Shown piece by piece: positions 25,286 to 35,280 of a DNA stretch of 64,000 bases (its first letter is position 1; each line of letters starts with the position of its first letter). Below the pieces are notes generated by a model. The model saw only the letters and a program-made list of their open reading frames with translations. It ran no database searches and was not told the DNA's origin. The position numbers and the translations under genes are program-made. This DNA is from Gammaproteobacteria bacterium (GTDB lineage Bacteria; Pseudomonadota; Gammaproteobacteria; Steroidobacterales; Rariloculaceae): NCBI GenBank assembly GCA_022825505.1, contig JAJDWR010000036.1, positions 233,970-297,969 of the forward strand, read 5' to 3'.

Positions 25286-26728
25286 TTACGCCGTCTGCCA
25301 GGATATGTGCTTGGTCTGGAGGAATTCATCCAGACCCTCCACGCCGTGCAACCGTCCGATTCCGCTCTCGCGGTAGCCTCCGGTCTCGATTTCCGCGTGC
25401 AGCTTCATGTGGGCGTTGATCCAGACCGTACCGCTCTTGATCCGCGAGGCCAGGCGCAGGCCGCGCTGCTGGTCCGTGGTCCATACGCTGGCGGCCAGAC
25501 CGAAGCGGGTGTCGTTGGCTTGCGCCACCGCCTCCTCCTCGTCTGCAAAGGTATCCACGGTTAGGAGCGGACCGAAGATTTCCCGGTCCAGGAGTGCGTG
25601 GCTGGGATCCTCTACACGTACCAGGCTGGGACTGATGAAGCATCCGGAGGAAAGCTCTCCGACGGGAGGACTGCCGGTGAGAATCATCTCGCCGAGACCT
25701 CGTGCCTCGTCCACTAACCCTTCCATGCGTGCCTGACTGGCCCGGTCGATGAGCGGCCCGAGGCCGCTGCGGGGGTCATCGGCGACGCCGAGATGCAGTG
25801 CGCCGAGCCGCTCCGCCAGGCGCGCCTGCAGCGCCCCCACGACGGACTCCTCCGCGAGCACGCGGCTTGCGGCCACGCAGACCTGGCCCGCGTGGGCCAT
25901 TCCCGTGCGGGCGATGCCCGCGGCGGCCGCATCCAGGTCGGCGTCGGCAAACACAACGCAGGGTGCGCTGCCGCCCAGCTCCAGGTTCATGCGTTTGAGC
26001 GTGTCGGCGCCGGCCGCCATGATCCGCTTGCCTACTTCCGTGCTGCCGGTGTAGGAGATCACGTCCACGTCCGGCGAAGTGACCAAACGCCTGGCCACGT
26101 CGCTGCCCGTCTCCGCCAGCATATTGACGACGCCTGCGGGCAGACCGTCAATATCCGCCAGCATCGCAAAGACTTCGGCGTTCACCAGGGCCGTTTGCGG
26201 CGCGGCCTTGACCACCGCCGTGCATCCCGCCGCCATGCAGGGCGCCAGAGAGCGGACCAGCAGAGTGATCGGCGCGTTCCAGGGCACGATTATGCCGGCA
26301 ACGCCCATGGGTTCCCGGGCCAGCATGGAATACTGGTGGTGGTCCACCTCGGTGACGCGGCCGAAGATGTTCCGCGCGAGCCCGGCGTAGTAACGTAGCT
26401 CGGAGATGCCCGCGGCCACCTCGTGAGTGGCTTCGCCGATGAGCTTGCCGTTTTCCCGCGCCAGCGCCCTGGCGATATCGGCCTTCCGACTTTCCAAGCG
26501 ATCGGCGAACCGCAGCAACACCTGGGCTCGCACCCGGGGCTGGTGTGCCCACGAAGATGTCTCGAACGTCTCGCGCGCGATGCCGATTGCGGCGTCGGCG
26601 TCGGCGAGCCCGGCGTCGGCGAACCGGCCAAGCCGTTCCCCGGTACTCGGGTTCTCGCTCTCGGCCTCGGCGCCCCCGGCCGATCCGACCCACTCCCCCC
26701 CGATCCAGTGACGAGCTTCCAATGGCAC
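25286..26728 (-). CDS. NAD(P)-dependent aldehyde dehydrogenase
   Basis: The 480-residue protein covers the full aldehyde dehydrogenase fold: IIVPWNAPITLLVRSLAPCMAAGC (cofactor and oxyanion Asn region), SYTGSTEVGKRI, LELGGSAP with the general-base Glu near residue 247, and GQVCVAASR with the nucleophilic Cys near 281. It oxidises an aldehyde to the acid; the context points to the product of the alcohol dehydrogenase at 27526. The start is a GTG at 26728, chosen for the strong AAAGGAG 6 bases upstream. It follows the short-chain dehydrogenase gene by 24 bases. Confidence 0.93.
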   Translation of the reverse strand: MPLEARHWIGGEWVGSAGGAEAESENPSTGERLGRFADAGLADADAAIGIARETFETSSWAHQPRVRAQVLLRFADRLESRKADIARALARENGKLIGEATHEVAAGISELRYYAGLARNIFGRVTEVDHHQYSMLAREPMGVAGIIVPWNAPITLLVRSLAPCMAAGCTAVVKAAPQTALVNAEVFAMLADIDGLPAGVVNMLAETGSDVARRLVTSPDVDVISYTGSTEVGKRIMAAGADTLKRMNLELGGSAPCVVFADADLDAAAAGIARTGMAHAGQVCVAASRVLAEESVVGALQARLAERLGALHLGVADDPRSGLGPLIDRASQARMEGLVDEARGLGEMILTGSPPVGELSSGCFISPSLVRVEDPSHALLDREIFGPLLTVDTFADEEEAVAQANDTRFGLAASVWTTDQQRGLRLASRIKSGTVWINAHMKLHAEIETGGYRESGIGRLHGVEGLDEFLQTKHISWQTA

Positions 26729-26752
26729 GATGTTCTCCTTTGGTTCGGTGTG

Positions 26753-27529
26753 CTACCCGTCGTCCGCCCGCATGGGATTGACGGCCGACAACCCTCCATC
26801 CACCGCAAGCTGGGCGCCCGTAATGTAGCGGGCGTCGTCGCTTGCCAGAAATGCCACCGCTATTGCCACGTCTTCGGGCGTACCCAGGCGGCCAACGGGC
26901 ACGCTCCTGGCATTGGCGGCGCGTTGTTCTTCGCTGAAGGTCTTGTAGAGGGTGGTTTCGATCGTCCCGGGCAGGACCGCATTGCAGCGGATTTCGTAGC
27001 CGCGCCGCGCACAATCGAACGCCACAGTCTTGGTCAGTTGCACGACGGCAGCCTTGCTGGCGCCGTACGGTACCGCCAGCGGAGAAGCCACCGTCGCGGC
27101 CACCGAGGCGATATTGACGATGGCGCCGCCGCCGGTGGCCTTCATGGTCCGGATCGCATGTTTGCAGCCCAGCATCACGCCTGCGGCATTGACCGCATTG
27201 ACCCGGTTCCATTCCTCCAGCGTCAAATCCTCCGGCGGAAGCTGACCGGCAAGAAAGGCGACGCCTGCGTTGTTGACGAGCACGTCCAGACGCCCGAATT
27301 CATTCACGCAGTCGGCAACCACGGACTCCCAATCCGACTCGGAGGCGGCATCGTGCGCCCTGAACCTGGCCGTGGCCCCGAGCCGACACGCCGCCTCGGA
27401 TCCAGCCTGTTCGCTCAGATCCGTCAGCAGCACACTGGCCCCTTCCGCCGCGAGTCGCTCCGCCGTCGCCAGACCGATCCCCGATGCCGCCCCGGTCACG
27501 ATCGCGGCCTTGTTCCGGAAGCGGCTCAT
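26753..27529 (-). CDS. Short-chain dehydrogenase/reductase
   Basis: The 258-residue protein is a classical SDR: TGAASGIG at residues 12-19 binds NAD(P), NNAG occurs near 87, and YGASKAAV near 156 provides the catalytic Tyr and Lys. The C-terminal YITGAQLAVDGGLS is typical. It probably interconverts an alcohol and a ketone or oxidises a ring diol in the operon's pathway; the substrate is unknown. It overlaps the alcohol dehydrogenase stop by 4 bases (ATGA), so the two are translationally coupled. Confidence 0.92.
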   Translation of the reverse strand: MSRFRNKAAIVTGAASGIGLATAERLAAEGASVLLTDLSEQAGSEAACRLGATARFRAHDAASESDWESVVADCVNEFGRLDVLVNNAGVAFLAGQLPPEDLTLEEWNRVNAVNAAGVMLGCKHAIRTMKATGGGAIVNIASVAATVASPLAVPYGASKAAVVQLTKTVAFDCARRGYEIRCNAVLPGTIETTLYKTFSEEQRAANARSVPVGRLGTPEDVAIAVAFLASDDARYITGAQLAVDGGLSAVNPMRADDG

Positions 27530-28635
27530 GAGCCTTCCTGCGGAAACACCAATACGGGCTTGATCGCGATGCCTTCGTCAAGGTCCGCGAATGCGCGATT
27601 GATGTCCGCGAAGTCGTACGTGCTGATCAGCCGCTCGTAGGGAAATCGGCCTGCACGCTGCAGTTCCATGAGCCGCGGCAGGAATTCGCCCGGTACCGCA
27701 GACCCCTGGATGATGCCGTGCAAGCTCCCGACCCGTTGGAACAGTTCAAGGGTGGAGAAACGGAACTCCTGGCCCGGCGGCGGTCCGCTGAAAATTCCGA
27801 TCTTGCCGCCCTGGCCGAGGCACTGCACCGCATCGGCAAGCGCCGACGCCGTGATCGAACTTTCCAGCGCATGACTGGCCCCGCGGGGCAGCCATTCCCA
27901 CACACGGCGCGGCACATCGTCCTCGCGGGCGTCAAGAGCATGAGTCGCGCCGAGGTCCCTGGCACGAGCCAGCCGCGAGAGGTTGATGTCCACGGCGATT
28001 CTTGTAGAAACGCCCACTACCCGGGCTGCCATGATCGCGCTCAGCCCCACCGTACCGACCCCGAACACCACCAGACTGTCCCCGGGACCCATCCCGAAGG
28101 TATTCATCACCGCACCGGCACCCGTCTGTACCCCGCAGGGCAGCGCGGCCAGCATTTCCGGGGCCATATTGTTGGCCGCGGGAACAAGGGCATGCTCGAG
28201 CGCAATGGCGCGCGTCGCAAACGATGACTGCTGGAAAAAAGCGCTGCTCACAGCCTGCCCATTCAACCGCACGGTCCGGCTGCCGTCGCTGCGTTTTCCG
28301 GCGAACTTGAGCGCCGGGATTTTCTCGCATTTGAACGGTTCCGCCCGTTCGCAGTATGGGCAGGCCCCGCACCAGGGATAGGAAATGATGACCCGGTCGC
28401 CCGCACGCACGGAAGTGACGGCACCACCGGTTTCCTCCACGACGCCCGCGCCTTCGTGCCCGAAGACGCCGGGCAATGGAACGCGGCTCTGGAACTTCGC
28501 ATCGGTATGACAGATCCCGCAAGCTTCGATACGAACCAGTACTTCGTTTTCGCGCAGTGCATCGAGTTCCACCCGTTCCAGCGAGAACGGTCCGCCAGGT
28601 TCGCGGACGATCGCTGCGGTTGCGAAGTATGCCAT
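27526..28635 (-). CDS. Zinc-dependent alcohol dehydrogenase (aryl-alcohol/class III-like)
   Basis: The 369-residue protein is a zinc MDR alcohol dehydrogenase. Catalytic zinc ligands are C39 (CGICHTD), H60 and E61 (GHEGAG); structural zinc ligands are C89, C92, C95 and C103. A Rossmann motif VVFGVGTVGLSA lies near residue 190. The long loop between 105 and 140 and the ALPCGVQTGAGAVMNTF segment recall benzyl- or aryl-alcohol dehydrogenases, which oxidise aromatic alcohols to aldehydes with NAD. It is the first gene of the minus-strand operon that ends with E2 at 19852. Its promoter must lie in 28636-28901, which also holds a palindromic site at 28711. Confidence 0.9.
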   Translation of the reverse strand: MAYFATAAIVREPGGPFSLERVELDALRENEVLVRIEACGICHTDAKFQSRVPLPGVFGHEGAGVVEETGGAVTSVRAGDRVIISYPWCGACPYCERAEPFKCEKIPALKFAGKRSDGSRTVRLNGQAVSSAFFQQSSFATRAIALEHALVPAANNMAPEMLAALPCGVQTGAGAVMNTFGMGPGDSLVVFGVGTVGLSAIMAARVVGVSTRIAVDINLSRLARARDLGATHALDAREDDVPRRVWEWLPRGASHALESSITASALADAVQCLGQGGKIGIFSGPPPGQEFRFSTLELFQRVGSLHGIIQGSAVPGEFLPRLMELQRAGRFPYERLISTYDFADINRAFADLDEGIAIKPVLVFPQEGS

Positions 28636-28710
28636 CCGTGGGATCCCTTGCCGAATGGTTCGGCGAACGCACCGAATCTTTTTTCGGCCAATCTTTTTTC
28701 GGATTCCGTA

Positions 28711-28721
28711 TTGTTGTACAT
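28711..28721. promoter_or_regulatory. TTGTTGTACAT operator-like site between divergent units
   Basis: The site matches 10 of the 11 positions of TNGTNNNACNA, the FadR-type GntR consensus; the last base is T instead of A. It lies between the minus-strand dehydrogenase operon (start 28635) and the plus-strand reductase/ASST2 unit (start 28902). Confidence 0.35.
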
Positions 28722-28901
28722 TTGTTTCGTGTATTCAATCGTCCCTGAAGACGCGTTTTTCTAACTTACTGAAAATTAAATGTTTTCCCATATGGCAACT
28801 CAGGCCCCGATTGCAGTCTGTTCAACTTTTGGAGCGTTTGCCCGATGTCTCCGTGCGACAATACACGCTGACCAACTGCTGACGGAAGGAAATCGGGTGC
28901 A

Positions 28902-29915
28902 ATGAGAGCCGTGGGCTTTACACGCTCCCTGCCTGTGGAGGATCAACGTTGCCTCATGGACTATGAGACGCCGGTTCCCGTGCCGGAACCCCGCGAACTC
29001 CTGATCAGGGTCGAGGCCGTGTCGGTCAATCCCGTGGACACGATGCGCCGCCGCCGCGCCGCCACCGAAGAGCCGCTCGAACGACCTCTGATTCTGGGCT
29101 TTGACGCCGCCGGGACCGTCACCGAGGCAGGCCCGGAAGCACATCTTTTCGGCCCCGGCGACAGGGTCTGGTACGCCGGCAGCATCGACCGTTCGGGCAG
29201 CAATGCCGAGTACCAGGTGGTGGACGAACGCATCGTGGGCCGCCGCCCGAAGAACCTGGAACCGGCGGAAGCCGCCGCGCTCCCGCTCACGGCGATTACG
29301 GCGTGGGAAGCGCTGTTCGAACGGCTGGGAATTTCCCAGTCACCGGGCACTTCGCACACATTGCTCATCATCGGCGGGGCCGGGGGAGTCGGATCCATCG
29401 CGATTCAACTGGCCAAGCGCCTCGCCGGAATGAAGGTGATCGCCACGGCATCGCGTCCCGCCAGCCGTGACTGGTGCCTTGAGATGGGCGCGGACCGGGT
29501 CGCCAATCACCACTCCCTCGTGGACTCCGTGCGCGAAACGGGATTCGAGCACGTCGACTACATCCTGAACTGCGCCGACACCGCTGAACACTGGGACGCA
29601 ATGGCCGAGCTGATTGCACCGGAAGGCAAGATCGCCTGCATCGTCGGCTCCGAACGGCCGGTGGATCTTCGCAAGCTCATGCTCAAGAGCGTGACCTTTG
29701 CGTGGGAGCACATGTCGACCCGACCGATTTTCGAAACAGATACGATGCAGCGGCAGCATCGGATTCTTGAACAGCTCGCTGACAGGGTTGAGTCGGGCGA
29801 TCTGCGCAGTACCCTGACGGAGACTCTGCAAGGACTGTCTGCCGCAACCCTGCGACAGGCGCATTCCAGACTGGAGTCGCGCCGCATGATCGGCAAGTTG
29901 TCGATCGTCTTTTGA
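28902..29915 (+). CDS. Zinc-free medium-chain reductase (quinone oxidoreductase-like)
   Basis: The 337-residue protein belongs to the MDR superfamily: VEAVSVNPVDTMRR, GFDAAGTVTEAG, GDRVWYAG, a Rossmann motif IIGGAGGVGSIAIQLAKRL near residue 152, and a C-terminal AHSRLESRRMIGKLSIVF. The zinc-binding Cys residues of the alcohol dehydrogenases are absent, so it is likely an NADPH-dependent quinone or enone reductase of the adh_fam/ZADH type. It starts 267 bases from the divergent alcohol dehydrogenase and is followed by ASST2 after 33 bases, so reductase and ASST2 are probably one transcript. Confidence 0.88.
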   Translation: MRAVGFTRSLPVEDQRCLMDYETPVPVPEPRELLIRVEAVSVNPVDTMRRRRAATEEPLERPLILGFDAAGTVTEAGPEAHLFGPGDRVWYAGSIDRSGSNAEYQVVDERIVGRRPKNLEPAEAAALPLTAITAWEALFERLGISQSPGTSHTLLIIGGAGGVGSIAIQLAKRLAGMKVIATASRPASRDWCLEMGADRVANHHSLVDSVRETGFEHVDYILNCADTAEHWDAMAELIAPEGKIACIVGSERPVDLRKLMLKSVTFAWEHMSTRPIFETDTMQRQHRILEQLADRVESGDLRSTLTETLQGLSAATLRQAHSRLESRRMIGKLSIVF

Positions 29916-29948
29916 GGAAACATCTGGAACACACCGGGAGTTCGACCT

Positions 29949-31661
29949 ATGAACATCAGGAAACCATGGCTACGGGCCGCCACCATGACCCTCTTGCTGT
30001 CGGCGCCGTTTGCCGCCGGATGGGCGCAATTGACCTTCTTCGAAGCGCCCACGCTCACCGCCAACCCGACCGGCCGCGTGCCCCTTGCGGCGGCGATCGG
30101 GTTCAGTCTAGATCAGGCGGCGGAATCCCGGCTGTCCATCAGCGACGGCGCCAACAGCTGGGAGGCAGAATTCGACGCCGGGATCGCCCGGGATGGACGC
30201 TACATGTTGCCGGTCGCAGGCATGCGGCCCGGGCGCGAACACACGATTACACTCGCAATCACCGGGGCAGACGGCGAACAACACACGGAAACCTGGTCCC
30301 ACATCACGCCGGACCTGCCCGCCAACCCGCTGGAATTTCCCGACCTGGACATCCAGGTCTCGATCCCAGAGCGCATGGAACCCGGCGTGACCTTCCTGAG
30401 CGTGCGCCGGCGGGCTCTGGGGCGCGCCCACTGGCTGACCGAAAGGCAGCGGGACTTTTCCGAGGACTGGGGCATGCTGCTGGCGCTCGATGCGCGCGGC
30501 GACGTCATCTGGTACTACAACTCGGACTTCAGGACGGCAGGTATCGCCCGCCTCTCCAACGGCAACATACTCATGCACCGCACGGACTTCTCCACCGTGG
30601 AAATCGACCTGCTGGGCAACGTCGTACGCCAGTTCTACGCCGAGGAAAGGCCCTTTCCCCCGCCCGAGAATCCCGATGCCATCCCCATTCTCGGCCAGCA
30701 GACCCTGCATCACCAACCCCACGAGATGCCCAACGGCGATTTCCTGGCCTTCTCCGCCAACGGGTACCTCATCGAGGACTACTACAGCAGCGACAGCGAC
30801 CCGAACGCACCGCGTACCGACCAGATCGTCATGGCCGATACCGTGGTGCAGTTCACGCCCGATGGCGAAACCGTCTGGACCTGGGACACCTACGGCACGC
30901 TGGACCCCTTCAGGGTGGGCTACGACACCTTCTGGAGTTACTGGTGGGTGCGCGGCTTCCCCGACTACATGGACTGGACCCACGCCAACGGCCTGAGCTA
31001 CGACTCCTCGGACGATTCGGTCCTGGTATCGCTGCGAAACCAGAACGCCATCGTCAAGGTGGATTACGAGACCCGCGACATCAAGTGGATTCTCGGACGC
31101 CACGACGGCTGGCCGGAGAACCTGCAGGACAAACTGCTCACGCCGGTCGGCGACCTGTTGTGGCCCGGTTACCAGCACAACCCGCGCATGACCCACGCCG
31201 GCACGGTGATCCTGTTCGACAACCGCGCCCACGGCGGCGCCATGCCCTTCGAGCCGCGCCTGCCGCTGCCGGAAAACTTCAGCCGCGGCGTCGAATACGA
31301 GGTGGACGAAGAGAACATGACCGTTCGACAAGTGTGGACCTCGGGCGACACCGCCCACGAGGACGCCTGCTTCGCCAACGCCATGAGCGACGCCTGGCGT
31401 TTGCCCGTCACCGACAACTACCTGGTCATCTTCGCCTTCTGCCTGCCTCAGCTGGAGAACATCACGCAGGACAGCATGGACGAGACGAGACGGTCCACCG
31501 GGGATCTCCCCTATGGAGGACGCGTCGTGGAATACGACGGTGACGACGTGGTGTTCCGGATGGAGGCGGTCCCCTACTTCGACCTGAACCACTGGGAAAT
31601 CTACGGCGGATTCAGGAGCCCGGACATCTACGACCGGCCGGACTTGCCCGCAGCGCATTAA
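29949..31661 (+). CDS. Arylsulfotransferase-family protein 2 (ASST2)
   Basis: This 570-residue protein has a Sec signal peptide (MNIRKPWLRAATMTLLLSAP...GWAQ) and the same architecture as ASST1 and ASST4: an N-terminal beta domain, then a propeller with LHHQPHEMPNGDFLAF, DWTHANGLSYDSSDDSVL and YQHNPRMTHAGTVILFDN. Identity with ASST1 is obvious along the whole length, for instance MEPGVTFLSVRRR against MEPGVTILSVRRS and HWEIYGGFRSPDIYD against WQVYGGFRTPSLYP. It should transfer sulfate between phenolic compounds in the periplasm; this is inferred from the family. It follows the reductase gene and precedes TonB receptor 2, which may deliver its substrate. Confidence 0.84.
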   Translation: MNIRKPWLRAATMTLLLSAPFAAGWAQLTFFEAPTLTANPTGRVPLAAAIGFSLDQAAESRLSISDGANSWEAEFDAGIARDGRYMLPVAGMRPGREHTITLAITGADGEQHTETWSHITPDLPANPLEFPDLDIQVSIPERMEPGVTFLSVRRRALGRAHWLTERQRDFSEDWGMLLALDARGDVIWYYNSDFRTAGIARLSNGNILMHRTDFSTVEIDLLGNVVRQFYAEERPFPPPENPDAIPILGQQTLHHQPHEMPNGDFLAFSANGYLIEDYYSSDSDPNAPRTDQIVMADTVVQFTPDGETVWTWDTYGTLDPFRVGYDTFWSYWWVRGFPDYMDWTHANGLSYDSSDDSVLVSLRNQNAIVKVDYETRDIKWILGRHDGWPENLQDKLLTPVGDLLWPGYQHNPRMTHAGTVILFDNRAHGGAMPFEPRLPLPENFSRGVEYEVDEENMTVRQVWTSGDTAHEDACFANAMSDAWRLPVTDNYLVIFAFCLPQLENITQDSMDETRRSTGDLPYGGRVVEYDGDDVVFRMEAVPYFDLNHWEIYGGFRSPDIYDRPDLPAAH

Positions 31662-31772
31662 ATCAATTGCGGCGAAATGTCTGAGGTTAGTCCGCACGCA
31701 CTCGCCGCACCAACGGCCGCGCGGTGGGGACTTGGCGGCGCTACAGGTAGCAGCACCGGACACCGACGGCGC

Positions 31773-31792
31773 CCTGTACAACAATGTACAGG
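31773..31792. promoter_or_regulatory. Perfect inverted repeat upstream of TonB receptor 2
   Basis: CCTGTACA and TGTACAGG form 8-base arms around a 4-base ACAA spacer, 145 bases upstream of the receptor start. It contains TGTACA half-sites related to the other palindromes in the window and is a candidate operator. Confidence 0.45.
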
Positions 31793-31836
31793 TCAATCGC
31801 CATAATTGGTGTGAATACCTTGCTATTTTCTGAATT

Positions 31837-31847
31837 TTGTAGTACAA
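31837..31847. promoter_or_regulatory. TTGTAGTACAA palindrome (GntR/FadR-type operator candidate)
   Basis: TTGTA-G-TACAA is a perfect palindrome that fits TNGTNNNACNA at every defined position. It overlaps a possible -10 box (TACAAG at 31843, with TTGCTA 17 bases before it at 31820), so binding would block the promoter of TonB receptor 2. Confidence 0.5.
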
Positions 31848-31937
31848 GCTGTCGCATCGCCAAGAGCCGGTGTTGCCATATTCCAACACTGTTTCGAGTC
31901 CTTGGACTCAGTACTTGACGTTTCACGGGGAAACACC

Positions 31938-34400
31938 ATGCAATTCGTAGAAAAGCTCGCCGTCAGGGGCGGCGCATTTGTTCTTGCCATTGCCGTGCCG
32001 CTGTCGACCATGGCGCAGATCGAGGAAGTCGTCGTCACCGCACAGCGGCGCGAGGCATCCGCCCAGGAGACTCCCATCGCCATCAATGCACTGTCCGGCG
32101 ACCAGTTGGATGATTACGGCATTGTCGGCGCCGACGACCTGGAGCAGTCCTTTGTCGGCATCACCACGAACAACTCCGGCCCGGTAAACGCCGGTATCTC
32201 CATCCGCGGCGTCGGTACGTCGAGCTTTCACGTCTCGACCCAGCAATCGGTGGCCATCTACATCGACAACATCTACCAGATCTCGCCGTTCACCAGCGCC
32301 ATCGCGGCGTTTGACATGGATCGCGTCGAGGTTTTGAGAGGCCCGCAGAACACCCTGTACGGCCGCAATACCACCGGTGGGGCGATCAACTTCTATTCGC
32401 GCAACGCCCTGGTTGGCGAAGAGGCCAACGGCTATGCCCGCATCAACGGCGGCAGCGGCGGCCGAATGGACTTCGAGGGCGCCTTCGGCGGCAGCCTCGG
32501 CGAAAATGTGGCGGGACGGATTGCGGTGACCTCCAACAGTTATGACGGCATTCTCACGGCTATGAATGATGGCGAACCCACGGACACGCGGAATTCCTCC
32601 GGCTTCCGCGCCAGCCTGACCTGGGAACCCACGGAAAATTTCAGCGTCATGGCGAAGTTCACCAGCGGCTCGGCGGACGGCAAGGACAATCCAGTGCTCG
32701 TGGATGGCCCGTACAGTGCTGACGGGACCGTCAATTGCCGAGCGTCGGTCAGCGCTTGCCCGGACTACCATTCCTACGCATACAACCCGGGACCCAACGA
32801 CCGCACAGTCAGCTACATCCAGGCCGCGGTCAACGCCACTCCGTACCTGGCCGCCCTGGACGCCGCAGGCGAGTTGCTGCCCCATCCCGGAATGCCCGGA
32901 CGAAAGCTGTTCGCGCCCGGCGGCCACATGTACAACGACCTCGGCGACGGATACGAGTTCGACTACGACATCTTCAATCTCTACCTGACGGGACAGGCCG
33001 GGCCGATCGAGATCACCTCGATCACTTCCAAGCTGGATCAGTTCTACAGGTACTACGCCTCGGGAACCATTCTCTCCTTCAACGCCAACCAGTTGGGCGA
33101 TTGGGATGTGCTGCAGCAGGAAGTCCGTTTCTCTTCACCCGCGGAAAACCGGGTACGCTGGGTGGGTGGCCTCTACTATTCGTCTTCGGATTCCATTGAA
33201 GACACTTGGGTCAACGTGCCCAATCTGCCGCCCTCGCCGTCGAATTCGATCCTGATCGACCCGGAATTCGAGGCGCGCTCGATATACAGCCAATTCGATT
33301 TCGATCTGAACGACGACTTTACGCTGACACTGGGCGTGCGCTCTTCCGACGAAGACCTCGGTGCGCCACCCAGGGACGGCAGATACGGCTACCGAAAGTT
33401 CCTCTGCGTGGGCCCGACAGGCTCCGGCAATACCAGCGCCAATATCGGCCACAATTTCGGTCGCGATCACCGCGTGGCCAATTGCCCGGAAGTGGCACTT
33501 GGGTGGGACGAGAACACTCCGCCCGAGGTACGGGAAGTCCTGTTCGAAAGAGCCACAGGACCCTCACAGAGTATCTCGGAAGTCGGATGGAACGCCATCC
33601 TGAGCTGGAATCCGCAGGACAACGTGATGCTTTACGCTTCCCTCGGCCACGGCTTCAAGGGCGGCGCACTGGACAACCGTGCGCTGGCCAACGGCGACAA
33701 CCCCATCGGGCCGGAATTTCTGGACTCGGTCGAGTTGGGCGTCAAGAGCCTGCTGGCTGACGGCAGGGTCCGATTCAACGCCGCCTGGTATGACTACGCG
33801 TGGCAGGACATCCAGCTCTTTGAAGTATTCCCCGGCCCGCCCCCACTCGGCGGCCCCCAATTGAACAACATTACGGAAGCGGAAAGTTCGGGAGTCGAAC
33901 TGGACGTCACGTGGGTACCGACCGATGCACTATTCGTTAACTTCCAGGCACTGTTCGCCAACGCGGAGGTTACCGACATCAGCGGTGTCTGCCGGCCGGA
34001 CGTCGTGCAGTGCCTCACTGCCGCCCAGCCAGGCAAGTCGTTCGAGGGCAACCCTGACCTGACCTACAACGGGACGGTCGCCTACACCATGCCGGTGGGT
34101 AACGGCGAAGTGACGCTCATGGGACGGTATCGATTCATCGAGTCACACTTCACCGCCCTTTCAAACGCTGCGCGCGACACCATTCCGGATCTGACTCTGC
34201 TGAACCTTCGCGCCACCTACGACTTCGGTGCGGACATGGAGTACAGCGTCGCGCTTTACGGCAACAACGTCACCGGAGAACTGAGCTGCCAGGGGCTTGC
34301 GAACGGCCCCGGGCCGGGTGCCGAGACCTTCGGTTGCAACGTGGACCGGAACGCAAACGGCAACGCTCTGTGGGGCGTAAGCTTTGAAGCCAACTTCTAA
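31938..34400 (+). CDS. TonB-dependent outer-membrane receptor 2
   Basis: The 820-residue protein begins with a signal peptide (MQFVEKLAVRGGAFVLAIAV...MAQ) and a TonB-box region IEEVVVTAQRR. The plug shows ISIRGVG, YIDNIYQIS and VEVLRGPQNTLYGRNTTGGAINF; the barrel ends NALWGVSFEANF with the usual terminal Phe. It resembles receptors widespread in marine and aromatic-degrading proteobacteria that import complex small molecules rather than ferric siderophores; the ligand is unknown. ATG 31938 is chosen, with GGGGAAA upstream, over a TTG at 31902. A rho-independent terminator follows immediately after the stop. Confidence 0.93.
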   Translation: MQFVEKLAVRGGAFVLAIAVPLSTMAQIEEVVVTAQRREASAQETPIAINALSGDQLDDYGIVGADDLEQSFVGITTNNSGPVNAGISIRGVGTSSFHVSTQQSVAIYIDNIYQISPFTSAIAAFDMDRVEVLRGPQNTLYGRNTTGGAINFYSRNALVGEEANGYARINGGSGGRMDFEGAFGGSLGENVAGRIAVTSNSYDGILTAMNDGEPTDTRNSSGFRASLTWEPTENFSVMAKFTSGSADGKDNPVLVDGPYSADGTVNCRASVSACPDYHSYAYNPGPNDRTVSYIQAAVNATPYLAALDAAGELLPHPGMPGRKLFAPGGHMYNDLGDGYEFDYDIFNLYLTGQAGPIEITSITSKLDQFYRYYASGTILSFNANQLGDWDVLQQEVRFSSPAENRVRWVGGLYYSSSDSIEDTWVNVPNLPPSPSNSILIDPEFEARSIYSQFDFDLNDDFTLTLGVRSSDEDLGAPPRDGRYGYRKFLCVGPTGSGNTSANIGHNFGRDHRVANCPEVALGWDENTPPEVREVLFERATGPSQSISEVGWNAILSWNPQDNVMLYASLGHGFKGGALDNRALANGDNPIGPEFLDSVELGVKSLLADGRVRFNAAWYDYAWQDIQLFEVFPGPPPLGGPQLNNITEAESSGVELDVTWVPTDALFVNFQALFANAEVTDISGVCRPDVVQCLTAAQPGKSFEGNPDLTYNGTVAYTMPVGNGEVTLMGRYRFIESHFTALSNAARDTIPDLTLLNLRATYDFGADMEYSVALYGNNVTGELSCQGLANGPGPGAETFGCNVDRNANGNALWGVSFEANF

Positions 34401-34427
34401 CTTTTGATTTCACTATGCCTGCTTTTC

Positions 34428-34455
34428 AAACACCGCCTCCGGGCGGTGTTTTTTT
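34428..34455 (+). terminator. Rho-independent terminator after TonB receptor 2
   Basis: AACACCGCC (34429-34437) pairs with GGCGGTGTT (34442-34450) around the loop TCCG, and is followed by a run of seven T. It lies 28 bases past the receptor stop. Confidence 0.85.
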
Positions 34456-34569
34456 GAGCAGTACAAAGAGCTTATCCCAGGCAAGTACGAAACAAGGCAA
34501 ATGGCGCGGCACTTGCGAGCGGGTACGGGCCGTTCGCCTTTACTTCAGCATCCAAAGGAGACAGCAGCG

Positions 34570-35280
34570 ATGACACGAATCCACTTTCCTGTTTCATCAC
34601 ATTTCGCCCGACCTTTCGCCTCAGGGGCAGTATGGCTGGCAACCGGCCTTCTGTGCGTTGGCGCGGCAGCGCAGGAAGTCGACCTGAGCAACCTTGCGTC
34701 ACTTGCCTTTCACAAGACCCAGGGCGAGTGGACTTCGCACCAGGGATCGTCCGGCCTGCGGGTGACCGAACCGGCCGACGGGCAGAACTCCGACGAGGAC
34801 AAGCTGGTCATCATCGATATGCCGTTTACCGATGGCGCCATCGAGGTTGAGCTCTCCGGTGAGCCGGCCCCGGGCGCTGCGGGCGGGGCGCGGGGGTTCG
34901 TCGGCGTGGCCTTTCACGTCCAACCGGACGGCGAGGCGTTCGAAGCCTTCTACATTCGCCCGACCAACGGCCGTGCCGAGGATCAGCTCCGGCGCAACCA
35001 CTCCACGCAGTACATCGCCTATCCGGACTACCCGTGGCACCGCCTGCGCGAGGAGACGCCGGGGCTGTACGAAGCGTATTCGGACCTCGTGCCCGGCGAG
35101 TGGACCCGTTACCGTGTCGAGGTCGAGGGCGAGAGGGCCCGCCTTTACCTGCACGGCAACGAGCAGCCGACGCTGCTGGTCAACGATCTGAAGCTGGCCG
35201 GGCAGACCGGAGCCATCGCTCTCTGGATCGGTCCGGGAACGGTTGCCCATTTCAGGAATCTAAGCATTACGGCAGAGTAA
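34570..35280 (+). CDS. Secreted DUF1080-like (concanavalin-fold) protein
   Basis: From the ATG at 34570 (AAGGAG upstream) this is a 236-residue secreted protein. After the signal peptide, the sequence [78 protein letters not shown] and [18 protein letters not shown] has the beta-jelly-roll pattern of DUF1080/3-keto-disaccharide hydrolase and LamG domains. Such domains bind or cleave glycans, but no catalytic residues can be assigned. A longer frame from 34501 adds non-conserved residues. It sits between TonB receptor 2 and isobutyryl-CoA mutase. Confidence 0.65.
   Translation: MTRIHFPVSSHFARPFASGAVWLATGLLCVGAAAQEVDLSNLASLAFHKTQGEWTSHQGSSGLRVTEPADGQNSDEDKLVIIDMPFTDGAIEVELSGEPAPGAAGGARGFVGVAFHVQPDGEAFEAFYIRPTNGRAEDQLRRNHSTQYIAYPDYPWHRLREETPGLYEAYSDLVPGEWTRYRVEVEGERARLYLHGNEQPTLLVNDLKLAGQTGAIALWIGPGTVAHFRNLSITAE

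Noticed and set aside
30108..31889. 593-codon minus-strand frame
   Set aside because: Antisense to ASST2; the same kind of shadow also occurs antisense to ASST1 (17359-19071).
34456..34467. GCAGTACAAA as another operator site
   Set aside because: Only one half of the palindrome is present and it directly follows a terminator; too weak to count.
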